64,000 bases of DNA from Micrococcus terreus. GTDB taxonomy: Bacteria; Actinomycetota; Actinomycetes; Actinomycetales; Micrococcaceae. A program made the translations under genes and the position numbers. The stretch spans positions 1 through 64,000 of the forward strand of contig NZ_FPCG01000005.1 of NCBI RefSeq assembly GCF_900116905.1, read 5' to 3'. This document shows positions 25,265 through 33,875 of the stretch, piece after piece; within the stretch, counting starts at the first letter, position 1; every line of letters begins with the position of its first letter. Below the pieces are notes generated by a model. That model made no database searches. It had not been told where the DNA came from and saw nothing but the letters and a program-made list of their open reading frames with translations.

Positions 25265-27298
25265 TCAGGCCGCCACGTCGGAGGGGGCCGGAGGCGAGGT
25301 ATCGGCTTCCGGGCGCGGGGGCCGGGAGAGGACCAGGGCGGTGAGCAGGAAGGCCATCGGGGCGAACCCGGCCGTCAGCACCGAGATGCCGGCCAATTGC
25401 TGGTCCAGGGTGACCGGTGGCCCCCAGGTGCGCGCCATGCCGACGAACCAGTCCGGCTCCAGCACCGGCAGCACGCCGGTGGCCAGCACCACCGCCCAGA
25501 CCAGCAGCGTGCCGGCCAGGACCGCAGCTGTGCGGACCCGGACGGGCCGGGGCACCGGGTGGTCGCCGAAGGGTCCCAGCACCGAGGCCATGAAGCAGAA
25601 GCCCACCGTCAGGAAGTAGAGGTTGGCCAGCTGGTGAGCGATCCAGTAGTCCAGCACCAGCCGAAAGAGCGGGGTGTAGTAAAGCAGCCCGAGCGAGACG
25701 GCCAGTATCGCGGCGCTGCGGGCCGGGGCTGCCAGGGCCGGACGGGCCGCGTCCAGCCACTCCCGGGGTCCGCGGCTGCCGTCGGTGCGCCGGGCCACGG
25801 TTCGGGAAACCAGGTCCAGCGGGGCCCCGAGGGCCAGCAACAGCGGCACCAGCACGGCCAGGGCCAGCAGCATCAGGGTGTGGGCGCTGAACAGCACCAT
25901 CCCGTAGATCGTCGGCGCCGCGCAGGTCACGTAGAGCAGCAGTCCCAGTCCGGCCAGCCAGCTGGCGGTCCTCGGCCAGGGCCAGGTACGCGCCCGGCGC
26001 GCCCCCAGGAGGTAGACGACGGCGGCGGTGAGCGCGAGGGCGACCCAAATCCAGTCCCACCGCCACTCGGTGAACCACTGAACCCAGGTCAACTCGGGGG
26101 GTAGCAGGTAACCGGTGAGGACCTCGGCCGGGGTGATCGCCGGTTTGAGCTCTTGCGGGACCGGGGGGGCGGTGCGTCCCAGGGCCCCGGTGACCCCGAT
26201 AATGCCGGCCATGATGCCCAGCTCGGCCAGGATCAGCCGCCAGGCGGTCCGGTCGGCCGGGACGGTGCCGAGCCGGCCGATGGCCCACCGGCGGTGGGCC
26301 AGCCCGATGGCCCCGAGCAGCACGGTTCCGGCGGCCTTGAGCAGGACTAGCTGGCCGTACGCGGTGACCAGCCCCTCCCACGAGCCCAAGCGCATGGCGG
26401 AGTTGACCACCCCGGAGGCCAGCACCAGGAAGAACGCCACCCCGGCCATCGCCGAGAAGCGCTCCAGCACCGTCTGGGACAGCCGGCCCTCAGCCCCAGT
26501 GTCCCCGGGCCGGGAGGGGGTCAGGGTTGGGGCGATGATCGTCAGGGCGGCGACCCCGCCCACCCAGAGGAGCACGCCGAGCCAGTGCACGACCAGGGCT
26601 CCGACACCGGCGTAGTGATCGTCGCTGCCGGCGGCGTGGCCAACCAGGGAGATCGGGATGGTTGCTGCTGCGGCCAACCCGGCCGTGGCGCCCAGCCCGG
26701 CCGGGGAGCGGATCAGGAAGGTCAGGGTGGACACGACGAAGGCGATCACCACGACGGTGGCCCAGGCCTGGCCCACGACCAGGTCGGTGACGAAGTACGC
26801 CAGTTCCCGGGCGAACGCTTCGCTGCCCGACACCGGTTGGCCGGACAGGTCGGCATAGGTGAACACCAGCACGATCACCGCCGAGATCGCCCAGAGCACG
26901 GACACGGCCGAGGCGGCGGTCATCACCCGGGTGAACGCCGGATGGGCCTCGCGCGTGCCCTGCCGATCCCCGCGGTCCCGGGCGCCGGCGCGCCGGGGCG
27001 GCAGGAGAGTGGTCGCGAACAGTAGACAGCCGACCACCACGGCCAGCGCCAGGTGGTGCACGGTCACCGCGATCGGCAACACCCACCGGGCCAGGGCTCC
27101 CGGGTCCAGGGCCTCGCGTTCGGCGAGGGCCCCGGTGAACGCAGCACTGGCCACGACGCCGGCCGCGGCCAGGACGAACGCGGCCACCAACCAGGCCGCC
27201 GCCCGCCCCGACCGGTTAGAGGTAACAGGGCGGATCGGAGCGTCCGAGCCTGGTCGAGGGCCTATCGGCGCCTCTGTCGGTGTGCCGGCGGTGCTCAC
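25265..27298 (-). CDS. CopD-CtaG fusion: copper and cytochrome oxidase assembly membrane protein
   Basis: The 677-residue membrane protein combines an N-terminal CopD-like half (helices with HHLALAVVVGCLLF and VHWLGVLLWVGGVAAL, and a long core ending near residue 345) with a C-terminal caa3_CtaG half (EWRWDWIWVALAL, LFSAHTLMLLALAVLVPLL, DYWIAHQLANLYFLTVG). CopD takes up copper with CopC; CtaG assists CuB insertion in cytochrome oxidase. The start is GTG 27298, overlapping the copC stop by 4 bases. A second, stand-alone CtaG lies at 28056. Confidence 0.92.
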   Translation of the reverse strand: MSTAGTPTEAPIGPRPGSDAPIRPVTSNRSGRAAAWLVAAFVLAAAGVVASAAFTGALAEREALDPGALARWVLPIAVTVHHLALAVVVGCLLFATTLLPPRRAGARDRGDRQGTREAHPAFTRVMTAASAVSVLWAISAVIVLVFTYADLSGQPVSGSEAFARELAYFVTDLVVGQAWATVVVIAFVVSTLTFLIRSPAGLGATAGLAAAATIPISLVGHAAGSDDHYAGVGALVVHWLGVLLWVGGVAALTIIAPTLTPSRPGDTGAEGRLSQTVLERFSAMAGVAFFLVLASGVVNSAMRLGSWEGLVTAYGQLVLLKAAGTVLLGAIGLAHRRWAIGRLGTVPADRTAWRLILAELGIMAGIIGVTGALGRTAPPVPQELKPAITPAEVLTGYLLPPELTWVQWFTEWRWDWIWVALALTAAVVYLLGARRARTWPWPRTASWLAGLGLLLYVTCAAPTIYGMVLFSAHTLMLLALAVLVPLLLALGAPLDLVSRTVARRTDGSRGPREWLDAARPALAAPARSAAILAVSLGLLYYTPLFRLVLDYWIAHQLANLYFLTVGFCFMASVLGPFGDHPVPRPVRVRTAAVLAGTLLVWAVVLATGVLPVLEPDWFVGMARTWGPPVTLDQQLAGISVLTAGFAPMAFLLTALVLSRPPRPEADTSPPAPSDVAA

Positions 27299-27933
27299 TG
27301 GGGGTCCGTGGCGTCCGCGCGGCGGCGGGCCAGCAGGGCCACGACGACGATCACCAGTGCCAGCACCAGGATGACCCCCAGGGTGATGACGAAGCCGACG
27401 GGGAACCCCGCGGTGGACTCCTCCGCGGTCGCCGGCTCAGTCCCGGCCGCGGGGGTGGGCGCTGCCTGTGACGGCTCAGAGACGGTGGGTACCGGCGGGG
27501 CCGGCGCGGTGGCCGGGGTGCCGGACGGGGACGCTTGAGCTTCCGTCCCGGTCACGGTGAAGTCGAAGGTGCCCTCGATCGGATGAGAGTCCGAGGACAC
27601 CACGCGCCAGGTCACCGTGTACTCTCCTGCCGGGGCCTCGGGCCGCAGCGGCTGGGCGGCGCTGTTCCCGACGATCTGCACCTCCCCGGTGGTCCAATCC
27701 GTGCCCTGGGCGTCCTCGACCAGGATCTCGGCGCCCAGGGCGAGCGGGGTGTTGCTGAAGGACACCTCGATGGCCTCCGGCGCCGCCTCCAGGGCCTGCC
27801 CGTCGGACGGGTTCGTGCCGGTCACGACATCATGGGCCACGGCCGGAGAGACGGGCCCCAACAGGGCCAGCACCAGGGCGGCCAGCACGGTCAGGATGGG
27901 CATGGCGGGCCGCACCGCGTATGGACGCAACAA
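27295..27933 (-). CDS. copC: CopC copper-binding protein with C-terminal membrane anchor
   Basis: The 212-residue protein has a signal sequence ending VSPAVA, which would place H34 (AHDVV) at the mature N-terminus as the Cu(II) ligand. D115 and H117 (SSDSHPIEG) complete the Cu(II) site of CopC. A proline/alanine/threonine linker and a C-terminal helix (VGFVITLGVILVLALVIVVV) anchor it outside the membrane. It begins at TTG 27933, with AGGAGG 6 bases upstream inside the operator, and overlaps the CopD-CtaG gene. Confidence 0.93.
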   Translation of the reverse strand: MLRPYAVRPAMPILTVLAALVLALLGPVSPAVAHDVVTGTNPSDGQALEAAPEAIEVSFSNTPLALGAEILVEDAQGTDWTTGEVQIVGNSAAQPLRPEAPAGEYTVTWRVVSSDSHPIEGTFDFTVTGTEAQASPSGTPATAPAPPVPTVSEPSQAAPTPAAGTEPATAEESTAGFPVGFVITLGVILVLALVIVVVALLARRRADATDPQ

Positions 27934-27934
27934 C

Positions 27935-27951
27935 TTCTACCTCCTGTAGAA
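27935..27951 (-). promoter_or_regulatory. TTCTAC-N5-GTAGAA operator overlapping the copC ribosome-binding site
   Basis: TTCTACCTCCTGTAGAA is a perfect dyad whose N5 contains the complement of the AGGAGG used by copC. It belongs to the same operator family as 15336-15380 and 18704-18720. Confidence 0.75.
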
Positions 27952-28055
27952 AACGCCCCCCAGCCTACCAACGGGGCCCCGCCTCCGCCGTCAGGTGTGA
28001 CCGGTAGCGCATCGGAGGAGTAACCTCGGGCCGGAGCACGGGCCGGAGACGGTGG

Positions 28056-29030
28056 TTACCGGGAGGAGCCGGAGGGCGTTTCGGTGGCGAGTTGTTCGAG
28101 GTAGGCGTTGTACGCATCGAGCTCCGGGGTGCCATGGAGGTCGGCCTCGGCGTCGGCCCGGCGAGCCTGGCGGGTATCGGCGCGGAACCATTGGTGCGCG
28201 ATGAACACCAGGATCAGCACGGTGGGCAACTCACCATAGGCCCAGGCCAGCCCGCCGGCGACTTTCTGGTCGGCCATCGGGTCCAGGTCCCAGCTGGCCG
28301 GCGGGGTGGCGAAGAACTCCACGATCGGTGTGGTGGCCATCATCAGCACCACCCCGAAGAAGGCATGCAGCGGCATCTCGATGGCCACGTCGAGCAGGCG
28401 CCCGCCATAACCCTGCTTGGCCGGCAGCGGATCACTGGACAGCAGCGGGACGGTGAACAGGACCCCCGAGGCCAAAAACACCAACTCCAGCCCCGTGTGG
28501 CCGTACCAGGTGGGCAGTAACCGGTCGTCCAGGCCGCTGAGGTAGATCCCGTAGTAGGTGATCAGGAACAGCGGGATGGTGAAACCCGGGTGCAGGGCGA
28601 CCCGGCCCCAGCGGGACCGCAGACCGGCATGGGCCCAGCGCAGCACCACCGCGCCCGGTCCGCGGTGGGGGGTGGCCCGCAGCAACAAGGTGCCCGGACT
28701 GCCTAAGACCAGCAGCGGTGGGATGGCCATCATCAAGGTCAGTTGCTGGAAGATGAACACCGAGAACATCTTCAGCCCGTAGCCCTCGACGCCCGCGCCC
28801 ATCGTCACCGCGATGGCGGCGCATCCCACCAGAAAGCACAGGGTTCTCCACACCGGCCACCGCCGCCGCGCGCTCCACAGCCGCAGCGCCCCGGCCAGGT
28901 ACAGCACGCCCAGCACCACGGCGATGGCGGGGATCAACGGGATCGGCTGCAGCGTGGGCGCCAAGAAGTTTTCCATGCTGGGAGGCTCCGTGGGGATCCA
29001 CACCGGCCCGTCCATGCTGCGCTCACCCAT
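28056..29030 (-). CDS. ctaG: CtaG-family cytochrome c oxidase assembly protein
   Basis: The 324-residue membrane protein has the caa3_CtaG pattern of about seven helices, with MFSVFIFQQLTLMMAIPPLLVLGSP, WYGHTGLELVFLASGVLF and IEMPLHAFFGVVLMM. The CopD half of its neighbour is absent. It probably assists assembly of the CuB centre. ATG 29030 is taken; ATG 29015 is an alternative. It lies upstream of the copC operon on the same strand, but the 122-base gap holds a separate operator. Confidence 0.9.
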   Translation of the reverse strand: MGERSMDGPVWIPTEPPSMENFLAPTLQPIPLIPAIAVVLGVLYLAGALRLWSARRRWPVWRTLCFLVGCAAIAVTMGAGVEGYGLKMFSVFIFQQLTLMMAIPPLLVLGSPGTLLLRATPHRGPGAVVLRWAHAGLRSRWGRVALHPGFTIPLFLITYYGIYLSGLDDRLLPTWYGHTGLELVFLASGVLFTVPLLSSDPLPAKQGYGGRLLDVAIEMPLHAFFGVVLMMATTPIVEFFATPPASWDLDPMADQKVAGGLAWAYGELPTVLILVFIAHQWFRADTRQARRADAEADLHGTPELDAYNAYLEQLATETPSGSSR

Positions 29031-29945
29031 CGGTACAAAGAGCCTCGACCATCATCGTCCCAGTCTCCCACACCCCCACCGGGGACCTCGCCTCCCGGGT
29101 CGAGACCCCCCGGGGCGTGCTCCCTCCACCCCGCAGCGCCCTGCGGCGCCGGCGGCGAGGCTCAGGGGCACGCCCCGCGGGCGGATCGCGCACCGGGCTC
29201 GCCCCGTGAGGCTCAACTCACCTCGGAGCACCCCACCCCAGGGCTCCTCGGGCGCGCCAGTCCGGCTGTGCCGACGTCGCGGGTAACACTGCGACCCTGC
29301 TGCCACCGCCCCGCAGAAGGCGGTCCGCTCACGAGGTCGGGCCCAGGGGTCCTCAGCGGCAGGGCGCCGCGCCCGGGCCTGGACAGGGCGGGGCCCCGGG
29401 TGATCCGGCCTGCGTGAGAAGAGGAATAAAAACGCATTGGCCGGGCCCGGGGCCCCTGTCAGCATCTCCTGTGCCTTGGTGAGATGTACTCAGCATAGGA
29501 ACCCCCGGTGGGCACCACCCGCACAGCGACTGACAGCTCCCTGGCAATCCGCAACCGGCGCGGGACGTCCTGGACGGCGCTGGGGCGGGGCATTACTGCC
29601 TGGATACGCTCGATGGTTCCTCCTCGCCGCCGGAGCGCCCCTGGAGGCGGTCCCGGACGGCGAGAAACTCAGGCGAGGCATCCCTGGGCGTCCGTATCGC
29701 CGGCCCTATCGATCCGCCACCGGCTGCCGCGCCGGCCGGAGATCTGCCGGCGGTCCTCGGGGCGGGGGGCCTCCCGTGCTCCGGCCTGTGGGGCGACCGC
29801 GGATGACGATGGATCGGTGCATCCGCCACCCCGGCCTCAGTGGACACCGGTCGTCTCGCCCGCCGGGGGCCACAACGCCACGGAGGGCAGCGTGGCGGTC
29901 TGCGTGGGCCTGATGGTGGGGGTGCGCTGAGGTCGGCTTGACCCG
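29031..29945. other. Gene-free stretch of about 0.9 kb
   Basis: Frames on both strands give Arg/Pro/Gly-rich translations without family character or good starts, as expected for noncoding GC-rich DNA. I see no insertion-sequence ends, tRNA or repeats. It separates the copper block from the cadmium operon and may be decayed sequence. Confidence 0.45.
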
Positions 29946-29977
29946 CAGTGTTCAGCGGACACTGTATAGTTCAGTAC
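29946..29977 (+). promoter_or_regulatory. Promoter/operator of the cmtR-cadD operon
   Basis: CAGTGT (29946-29951) and ACACTG (29959-29964) form a perfect dyad abutting TATAGT (29965-29970), which ends 7 bases before the ATG. The region from 29947 is nearly the same as that upstream of the gene at 313. A leaderless transcript is likely. Confidence 0.6.
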
Positions 29978-30337
29978 ATGATGACTATTACCTCTCGTGT
30001 GGATGTGATGAACCGGTTGGGCCGGGCGATGGCCGACCCGACCCGGTCCCGGATCCTGCTGACCCTGCTGCAGGGACCGGCCTACCCGGCCGAGCTGGCC
30101 CGGGACCTGGGATTGACGCGCTCGAACGTGTCGAACCACCTGGCGTGCCTGCGGGACTGCGGGATCGCGGTCGCCGTGTCCGAGGGCCGGCAGACCCGGT
30201 ATGAGATCGCCGATGCGCACCTGACGCGGGCGTTGACCGGCCTGGTCGATATCACCCTGGCGGTGGATGAGAGCGCCCCGTGCCTGGACCCGGCGTGCTC
30301 GGTGCCAGGCTGCGACGATACGGAGGCTGCGGCATGA
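29978..30337 (+). CDS. cmtR: CmtR-type Cd/Pb-responsive repressor
   Basis: The 119-residue protein is a close paralogue of those at 313 and 22818. C57 and C61 (NHLACLRDCG) and C102 (DESAPC) are conserved, followed by DPACSVPGC. It overlaps cadD by ATGA, so repressor and transporter are cotranscribed and cadmium or lead is the probable inducer. ATG 29978 is chosen to match the paralogues; ATG 29981 is possible. Confidence 0.93.
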   Translation: MMTITSRVDVMNRLGRAMADPTRSRILLTLLQGPAYPAELARDLGLTRSNVSNHLACLRDCGIAVAVSEGRQTRYEIADAHLTRALTGLVDITLAVDESAPCLDPACSVPGCDDTEAAA

Positions 30338-30933
30338 TCCTGTCTTCAGTCCTGCAGGCGATCGGCCTGTTTCTGGTCACGAACATCGATGACATCATCG
30401 TGCTCTCCCTGTTCTTCGCCCGCGGCGCCGGTCAACGGGGGACCACCGCCCGGATCCTGGTCGGCCAGTACCTGGGTTTTGCCGGCATCCTGGGCGCGGC
30501 CGTGCTCGTGACCCTGGGCGCGGGGGCGTTCCTGCCCCCGGAGGTCATCCCGTACTTCGGGCTGATCCCGCTGGGGCTGGGTCTGTGGGCAGCCTGGAAG
30601 GCCTGGCGCGGGGACGACGATGACGATGACGATGCCAAGATCGAGGGCAAGAAGGTCGGCGTCTGGACCGTGGCCGGGGTGACCTTCGCCAACGGCGGGG
30701 ACAACATCGGCGTCTACGTCCCGGTCTTCCTCAGCGTCGGCCCGGGCGCCGTGGTCGCCTACTGCATCGTGTTCCTCGCGCTGGTGGCGGTACTGGTGGG
30801 CTTGGCTAAATTTGTCGCCACCCGCCGGCCGATCGCCGAGGTGTTGGAACGCTGGGAGCACATCCTGTTCCCCATCGTGCTGATCGGCCTGGGGGTCTTC
30901 ATCCTCATCAGCGGCGGCGCCTTCGGCCTCTGA
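30334..30933 (+). CDS. cadD: CadD-family cadmium resistance transporter
   Basis: The 199-residue membrane protein of the LysE/CadD superfamily has five or six helices. It includes GLFLVTNIDDIIVLSLFFARG and FANGGDNIGVYVPVF, the two acidic pockets typical of CadD. A run of seven aspartates (GDDDDDDDAKIEGKK) in the cytoplasmic loop may bind metal. It starts at ATG 30334 within the repressor stop. Cadmium export is inferred from family and operon partner. Confidence 0.93.
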   Translation: MILSSVLQAIGLFLVTNIDDIIVLSLFFARGAGQRGTTARILVGQYLGFAGILGAAVLVTLGAGAFLPPEVIPYFGLIPLGLGLWAAWKAWRGDDDDDDDAKIEGKKVGVWTVAGVTFANGGDNIGVYVPVFLSVGPGAVVAYCIVFLALVAVLVGLAKFVATRRPIAEVLERWEHILFPIVLIGLGVFILISGGAFGL

Positions 30934-31027
30934 CCGCTCCGGCCCCCGGCCGCGCAAACCCGCTGACCCACACCCCGCCGGCCCGGTCACCACACGGCGA
31001 CCGGGCCGGCCGGGCGCGGGTTCGGGC

Positions 31028-31221
31028 GGGGGTGGTGAAGGTCCCGGTGAGGTTCTGCGGCTGGTCCGTCCACAGCATCCAGACCCCGGAGACCATCAGG
31101 ACCCCGACCACCAGCAGACAGCCGCCGATGACGGTGACCACCCGGATGTTGCAGCGGATGCAAGGACAGGGCGGTGGTGACCCCGTTGATGCCGGCCGTG
31201 GCGGCCAGGACGGGGAAGGGT
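31028..31221 (-). pseudogene. Duplicated 3' fragment of ccdA
   Basis: On the minus strand this segment closely resembles the end of ccdA at 32437-32630, including the coding for [13 protein letters not shown] and the GTFTTP terminus. Frames shift within it (an AGINGVTTALS piece, then a break). It lacks both redox cysteines. The intact ccdA lies 1.2 kb away on the same strand, with the acyltransferase gene between, so a local duplication is implied. Confidence 0.75.
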
Positions 31222-31277
31222 CCAGCCTGTACCGGTCATGCCCCCAGCGAAGCGCGCCGTAGAGACGCCGGTCGCTC

Positions 31278-32408
31278 CTAATTGGTTCTGCCCGCGAAGT
31301 GAGGTAAGGGCTGACCGACCGTTGAGCGTTCCTGACGCCGCGCCCACCCGCGCGTCCGCCACAGCGGAGTGGGCACCCCCGCCAGCGCCGGGGACAGTGG
31401 GGTGGCGTTGATCACCATTCCCAGGGCCCAGCTGATGAGCACGGTGAGGACGAGTTTGGCGCCGTCGTGCAGGATGCCGACGTTTACGAGGGTTTCCAGC
31501 AGCCACCCGTGGAAGAGGACCACCACGGTGCCGGTCCGCACCACGGCGTTGACCGGCCGGGACGGGACCCGCGTGATCCGGTCCACCACGGTGCTGAAGA
31601 TCAGCACGAGGCCGGCGGCGGTCAGGGCGCCCACCGCCGGGGTGAGCAGGAAGGTGCCGAAGCCGGCGAACTTGATGTTCAGCGGTTCCACCCCGAGCCG
31701 GACGGCCAGCAGCCCGACGCCGACGCATCCGGTCCCGATCAGGGCCCGATTGCGCTGGATCCGGGGCAGGACACCGCGGCGGAACCCTTCACCGGCCAGC
31801 ACGAAGACCAGGCACGGCAGGGCCAGCCCGAGCCCCAGGGGGGTGCGGCCCAGCAGGGAGTCCGGGAGCAGGGCCAGGGCGAGCCCGGCCACCGAGACCG
31901 CCCAGGCCACCCACGCCGGGAACCGTTCCAACCAGCGGCGCAGCAGCACCACGAAGAACAGCACGGAGATGAACCAGAACGCCCACCACGGCGGGGCCTG
32001 GTCCGAGCCGCCGTACCAGCCGTTGGCCATCAGCGGCCAGAACCCGTCGGGGGCGTCCCGGGTCCACGCCCAGGCGGCCACGCTCATGATCACGGCCCAA
32101 CTCAGGTACGGCACCGCAAGGTTTGTCCACCGGGCCCGCAGCTCGTGCCCGAAAGGGCGTCCTCGGGTCCAGAAGTAGCCGGTGAGGAAGAAGAACAGCG
32201 GCATCCGCCAGATCTCCAGGTACTCACCGCCGGGCAGTCGCGGCCCGTAGGCGTGGCCGGCGACCACGGCGACGATGGAGACGATACGCAGAACGTCCAC
32301 GCCGGTGTTCCGGCGGGGACGCGGTTGCGGCGACGCCGCCGGGCTCAGTGGGGGAGAGATACGGGCCTTTCGGTGCCGGTGTCCCGCGGGGCCGGTGTTC
32401 GGGTCCAT
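31278..32408 (-). CDS. Acyltransferase-3 family membrane protein
   Basis: The 376-residue protein begins after a short basic region with RNTGVDVLRIVSIVAVVAGHAY, whose histidine is the conserved catalytic-region residue of acyltransferase family 3. About ten helices follow, with MPLFFFLTGYFW, WWAFWFISVLFFVVLL and VVLFHGWLLE. Such enzymes O-acylate envelope glycans or lipids; the substrate here is unknown. ATG 32408 is 20 bases after the ccdA stop, so cotranscription is likely. The frame stays open upstream through ccdA in another reading frame, which is incidental. Confidence 0.85.
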   Translation of the reverse strand: MDPNTGPAGHRHRKARISPPLSPAASPQPRPRRNTGVDVLRIVSIVAVVAGHAYGPRLPGGEYLEIWRMPLFFFLTGYFWTRGRPFGHELRARWTNLAVPYLSWAVIMSVAAWAWTRDAPDGFWPLMANGWYGGSDQAPPWWAFWFISVLFFVVLLRRWLERFPAWVAWAVSVAGLALALLPDSLLGRTPLGLGLALPCLVFVLAGEGFRRGVLPRIQRNRALIGTGCVGVGLLAVRLGVEPLNIKFAGFGTFLLTPAVGALTAAGLVLIFSTVVDRITRVPSRPVNAVVRTGTVVVLFHGWLLETLVNVGILHDGAKLVLTVLISWALGMVINATPLSPALAGVPTPLWRTRGWARRQERSTVGQPLPHFAGRTN

Positions 32409-32428
32409 GCCGGTGGGTGGGTTCGGTC

Positions 32429-33178
32429 CTAGACGGGGGTGGTGAAGGTGCCGGCCAGGTTCTGCAGCTGGTACATCCACAGCATCCAGACCCCGGAGAC
32501 CATCAGGACCCCGACGACCACCAGCAGGGAGCCGCCGATGATGTTGAACACGCGGATGTTGCGGCGGATGTAGCTCAGGGCGGTGGTGACCCAGTTGATC
32601 CCGGCCGCGGCCAGCAGGAACGGGATGCCCAGGCCCAGGCAGTAGAGGAAGCCCAGTAGGGCCCCGCGCCAGGGATCGCCGGTGGTGGTGCTCAGCGCCA
32701 GCACGGCGCTCAGGGTCGGGCCCATGCAGGGGGTCCAGCCCAGGCCGAACACCACCCCGAGCAGCGGGGCCCCGGCCAGCCCGGTCCGGGGGGCCAGGGT
32801 GGGTTTGAGCGTGCGCTGGAAGAGGGAGAACTTGCCGACCATGACCAGGCCCATGACGATGACCAACACGCCTAGGACGCGGATCATCGGATCCTGCCAG
32901 CGCACCAGCCAGTGCCCGATGGTGCCGAAGGCGGCCCCGTAGAGGGTGAAGACCGCGGCGAAGCCCAGGATGAACAGCCCGACCCCGGTCAGCACCCGGC
33001 GGCGGTTGTCCGGGTGGGTGGGGTTGGACAGCCCGGAGACGTAGCCGAGATAGCCGGGCACCAGCGGCAGGATGCACGGGGACAGGAACGAGACGATCCC
33101 GGCGATCATCGCCAGCGGGGCCGCGATGAGCAGCGCCCCGGAGTTCACCATCTCGGCGAAGTAGTTCCCGATGCTCAC
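32429..33178 (-). CDS. ccdA: CcdA thiol-disulfide transmembrane electron carrier
   Basis: The 249-residue membrane protein has six helices. The two redox cysteines are C35 ([15 protein letters not shown]) and C150 ([13 protein letters not shown]), as in CcdA/DsbD-beta. It passes reducing equivalents from cytoplasmic thioredoxin to exported thiol proteins such as the TlpA encoded at 18766. It is separated from tlpA-resB-ccsB, with which it is usually grouped in actinobacteria. A partial duplicate of its 3' end lies at 31028. Confidence 0.94.
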   Translation of the reverse strand: MSIGNYFAEMVNSGALLIAAPLAMIAGIVSFLSPCILPLVPGYLGYVSGLSNPTHPDNRRRVLTGVGLFILGFAAVFTLYGAAFGTIGHWLVRWQDPMIRVLGVLVIVMGLVMVGKFSLFQRTLKPTLAPRTGLAGAPLLGVVFGLGWTPCMGPTLSAVLALSTTTGDPWRGALLGFLYCLGLGIPFLLAAAGINWVTTALSYIRRNIRVFNIIGGSLLVVVGVLMVSGVWMLWMYQLQNLAGTFTTPV

Positions 33179-33407
33179 ACCGACCCCCGCCCGTCGGTGC
33201 GGCCCATCGGGCCGGCACAGACACCGTGGGGGCGTCGGCGGAGAGCGGGCCCGGGCCTCGTCATCGAGGAGGGCATGGTGGAAGGACGGGGCACGACGGG
33301 CAATCTCCTAAGAGCGGGGAGTGGGGTTCACCGGTGGGACCGGCTGCCCACCACAGGGGTGTCACTGCTCCGGACGCAGTACAGCAGTACACCTGGGCCG
33401 GTGCTGG

Positions 33408-33785
33408 TCACCGGGTGAGGGCAGGGTCCCGGTGGTGCTGCCGGGCGGCGGTGCCATAGTTCGGACATAGGCTCACCGCGCTGCCGGTGGCGGCCAGGAG
33501 GGTTTCGGCGGCAGCGAGCAGGTCCATCAGCTCGGGACGGGCCAGAGAGTAGTAGATGCTGCGCCCCTGGGTGCGGCCCTGCACGAGTCCGCAGTCCCGC
33601 AGGCAGGCCACGTGAGCCGAGACGGTGGACTGGGCCAGCCCCAGTTCCCCGGCCAGGTCCCCGACGCGGACCTCCCCCCTGGCCATCCGCTGAGCGATGG
33701 CCAGGCGCTTGGGGTCCCCCAGGGAATGAAACAGGGCCGCGGCCGGATCCAGGCCGGGCCCGGCACAGCCAGAGATGATCGCCAT
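33408..33785 (-). CDS. ArsR/SmtB-family repressor
   Basis: The 125-residue winged-helix protein has recognition helix LAQSTVSAHVACLRDCGLV. Cysteines lie at the N-terminus (SGCAGPG), in that helix and near the C-terminus (VSLCPNYG), and the end is His-containing (ARQHHRDPALTR). Metal sensing by Cys, possibly Cd/Pb/Zn, is likely, but it lacks the C102-type context of the CmtR group. Its closest island relative is the repressor at 13303. It is upstream of ccdA on the same strand with a 229-base gap, so its target is uncertain. Confidence 0.88.
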   Translation of the reverse strand: MAIISGCAGPGLDPAAALFHSLGDPKRLAIAQRMARGEVRVGDLAGELGLAQSTVSAHVACLRDCGLVQGRTQGRSIYYSLARPELMDLLAAAETLLAATGSAVSLCPNYGTAARQHHRDPALTR

Positions 33786-33875
33786 CTACCGATCATAACA
33801 AGGGGGGCCTGCCGTCCCGGTTCCCGCGGTGACCGGCCCGGTGCGCCGCGGTGGGGCCCGGCGATCGGTGCGCCG

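Noticed and set aside
29437-29913. Possible gene in the long gene-free stretch
   Set aside because: Arg/Pro-rich translation, no ribosome site, no conserved motif; treated as noncoding.
31278-33224. Single fused protein joining the acyltransferase to the ccdA region
   Set aside because: The frame is open upstream, but ccdA is encoded there in a different frame with both redox cysteines; the acyltransferase has its own ATG at 32408.
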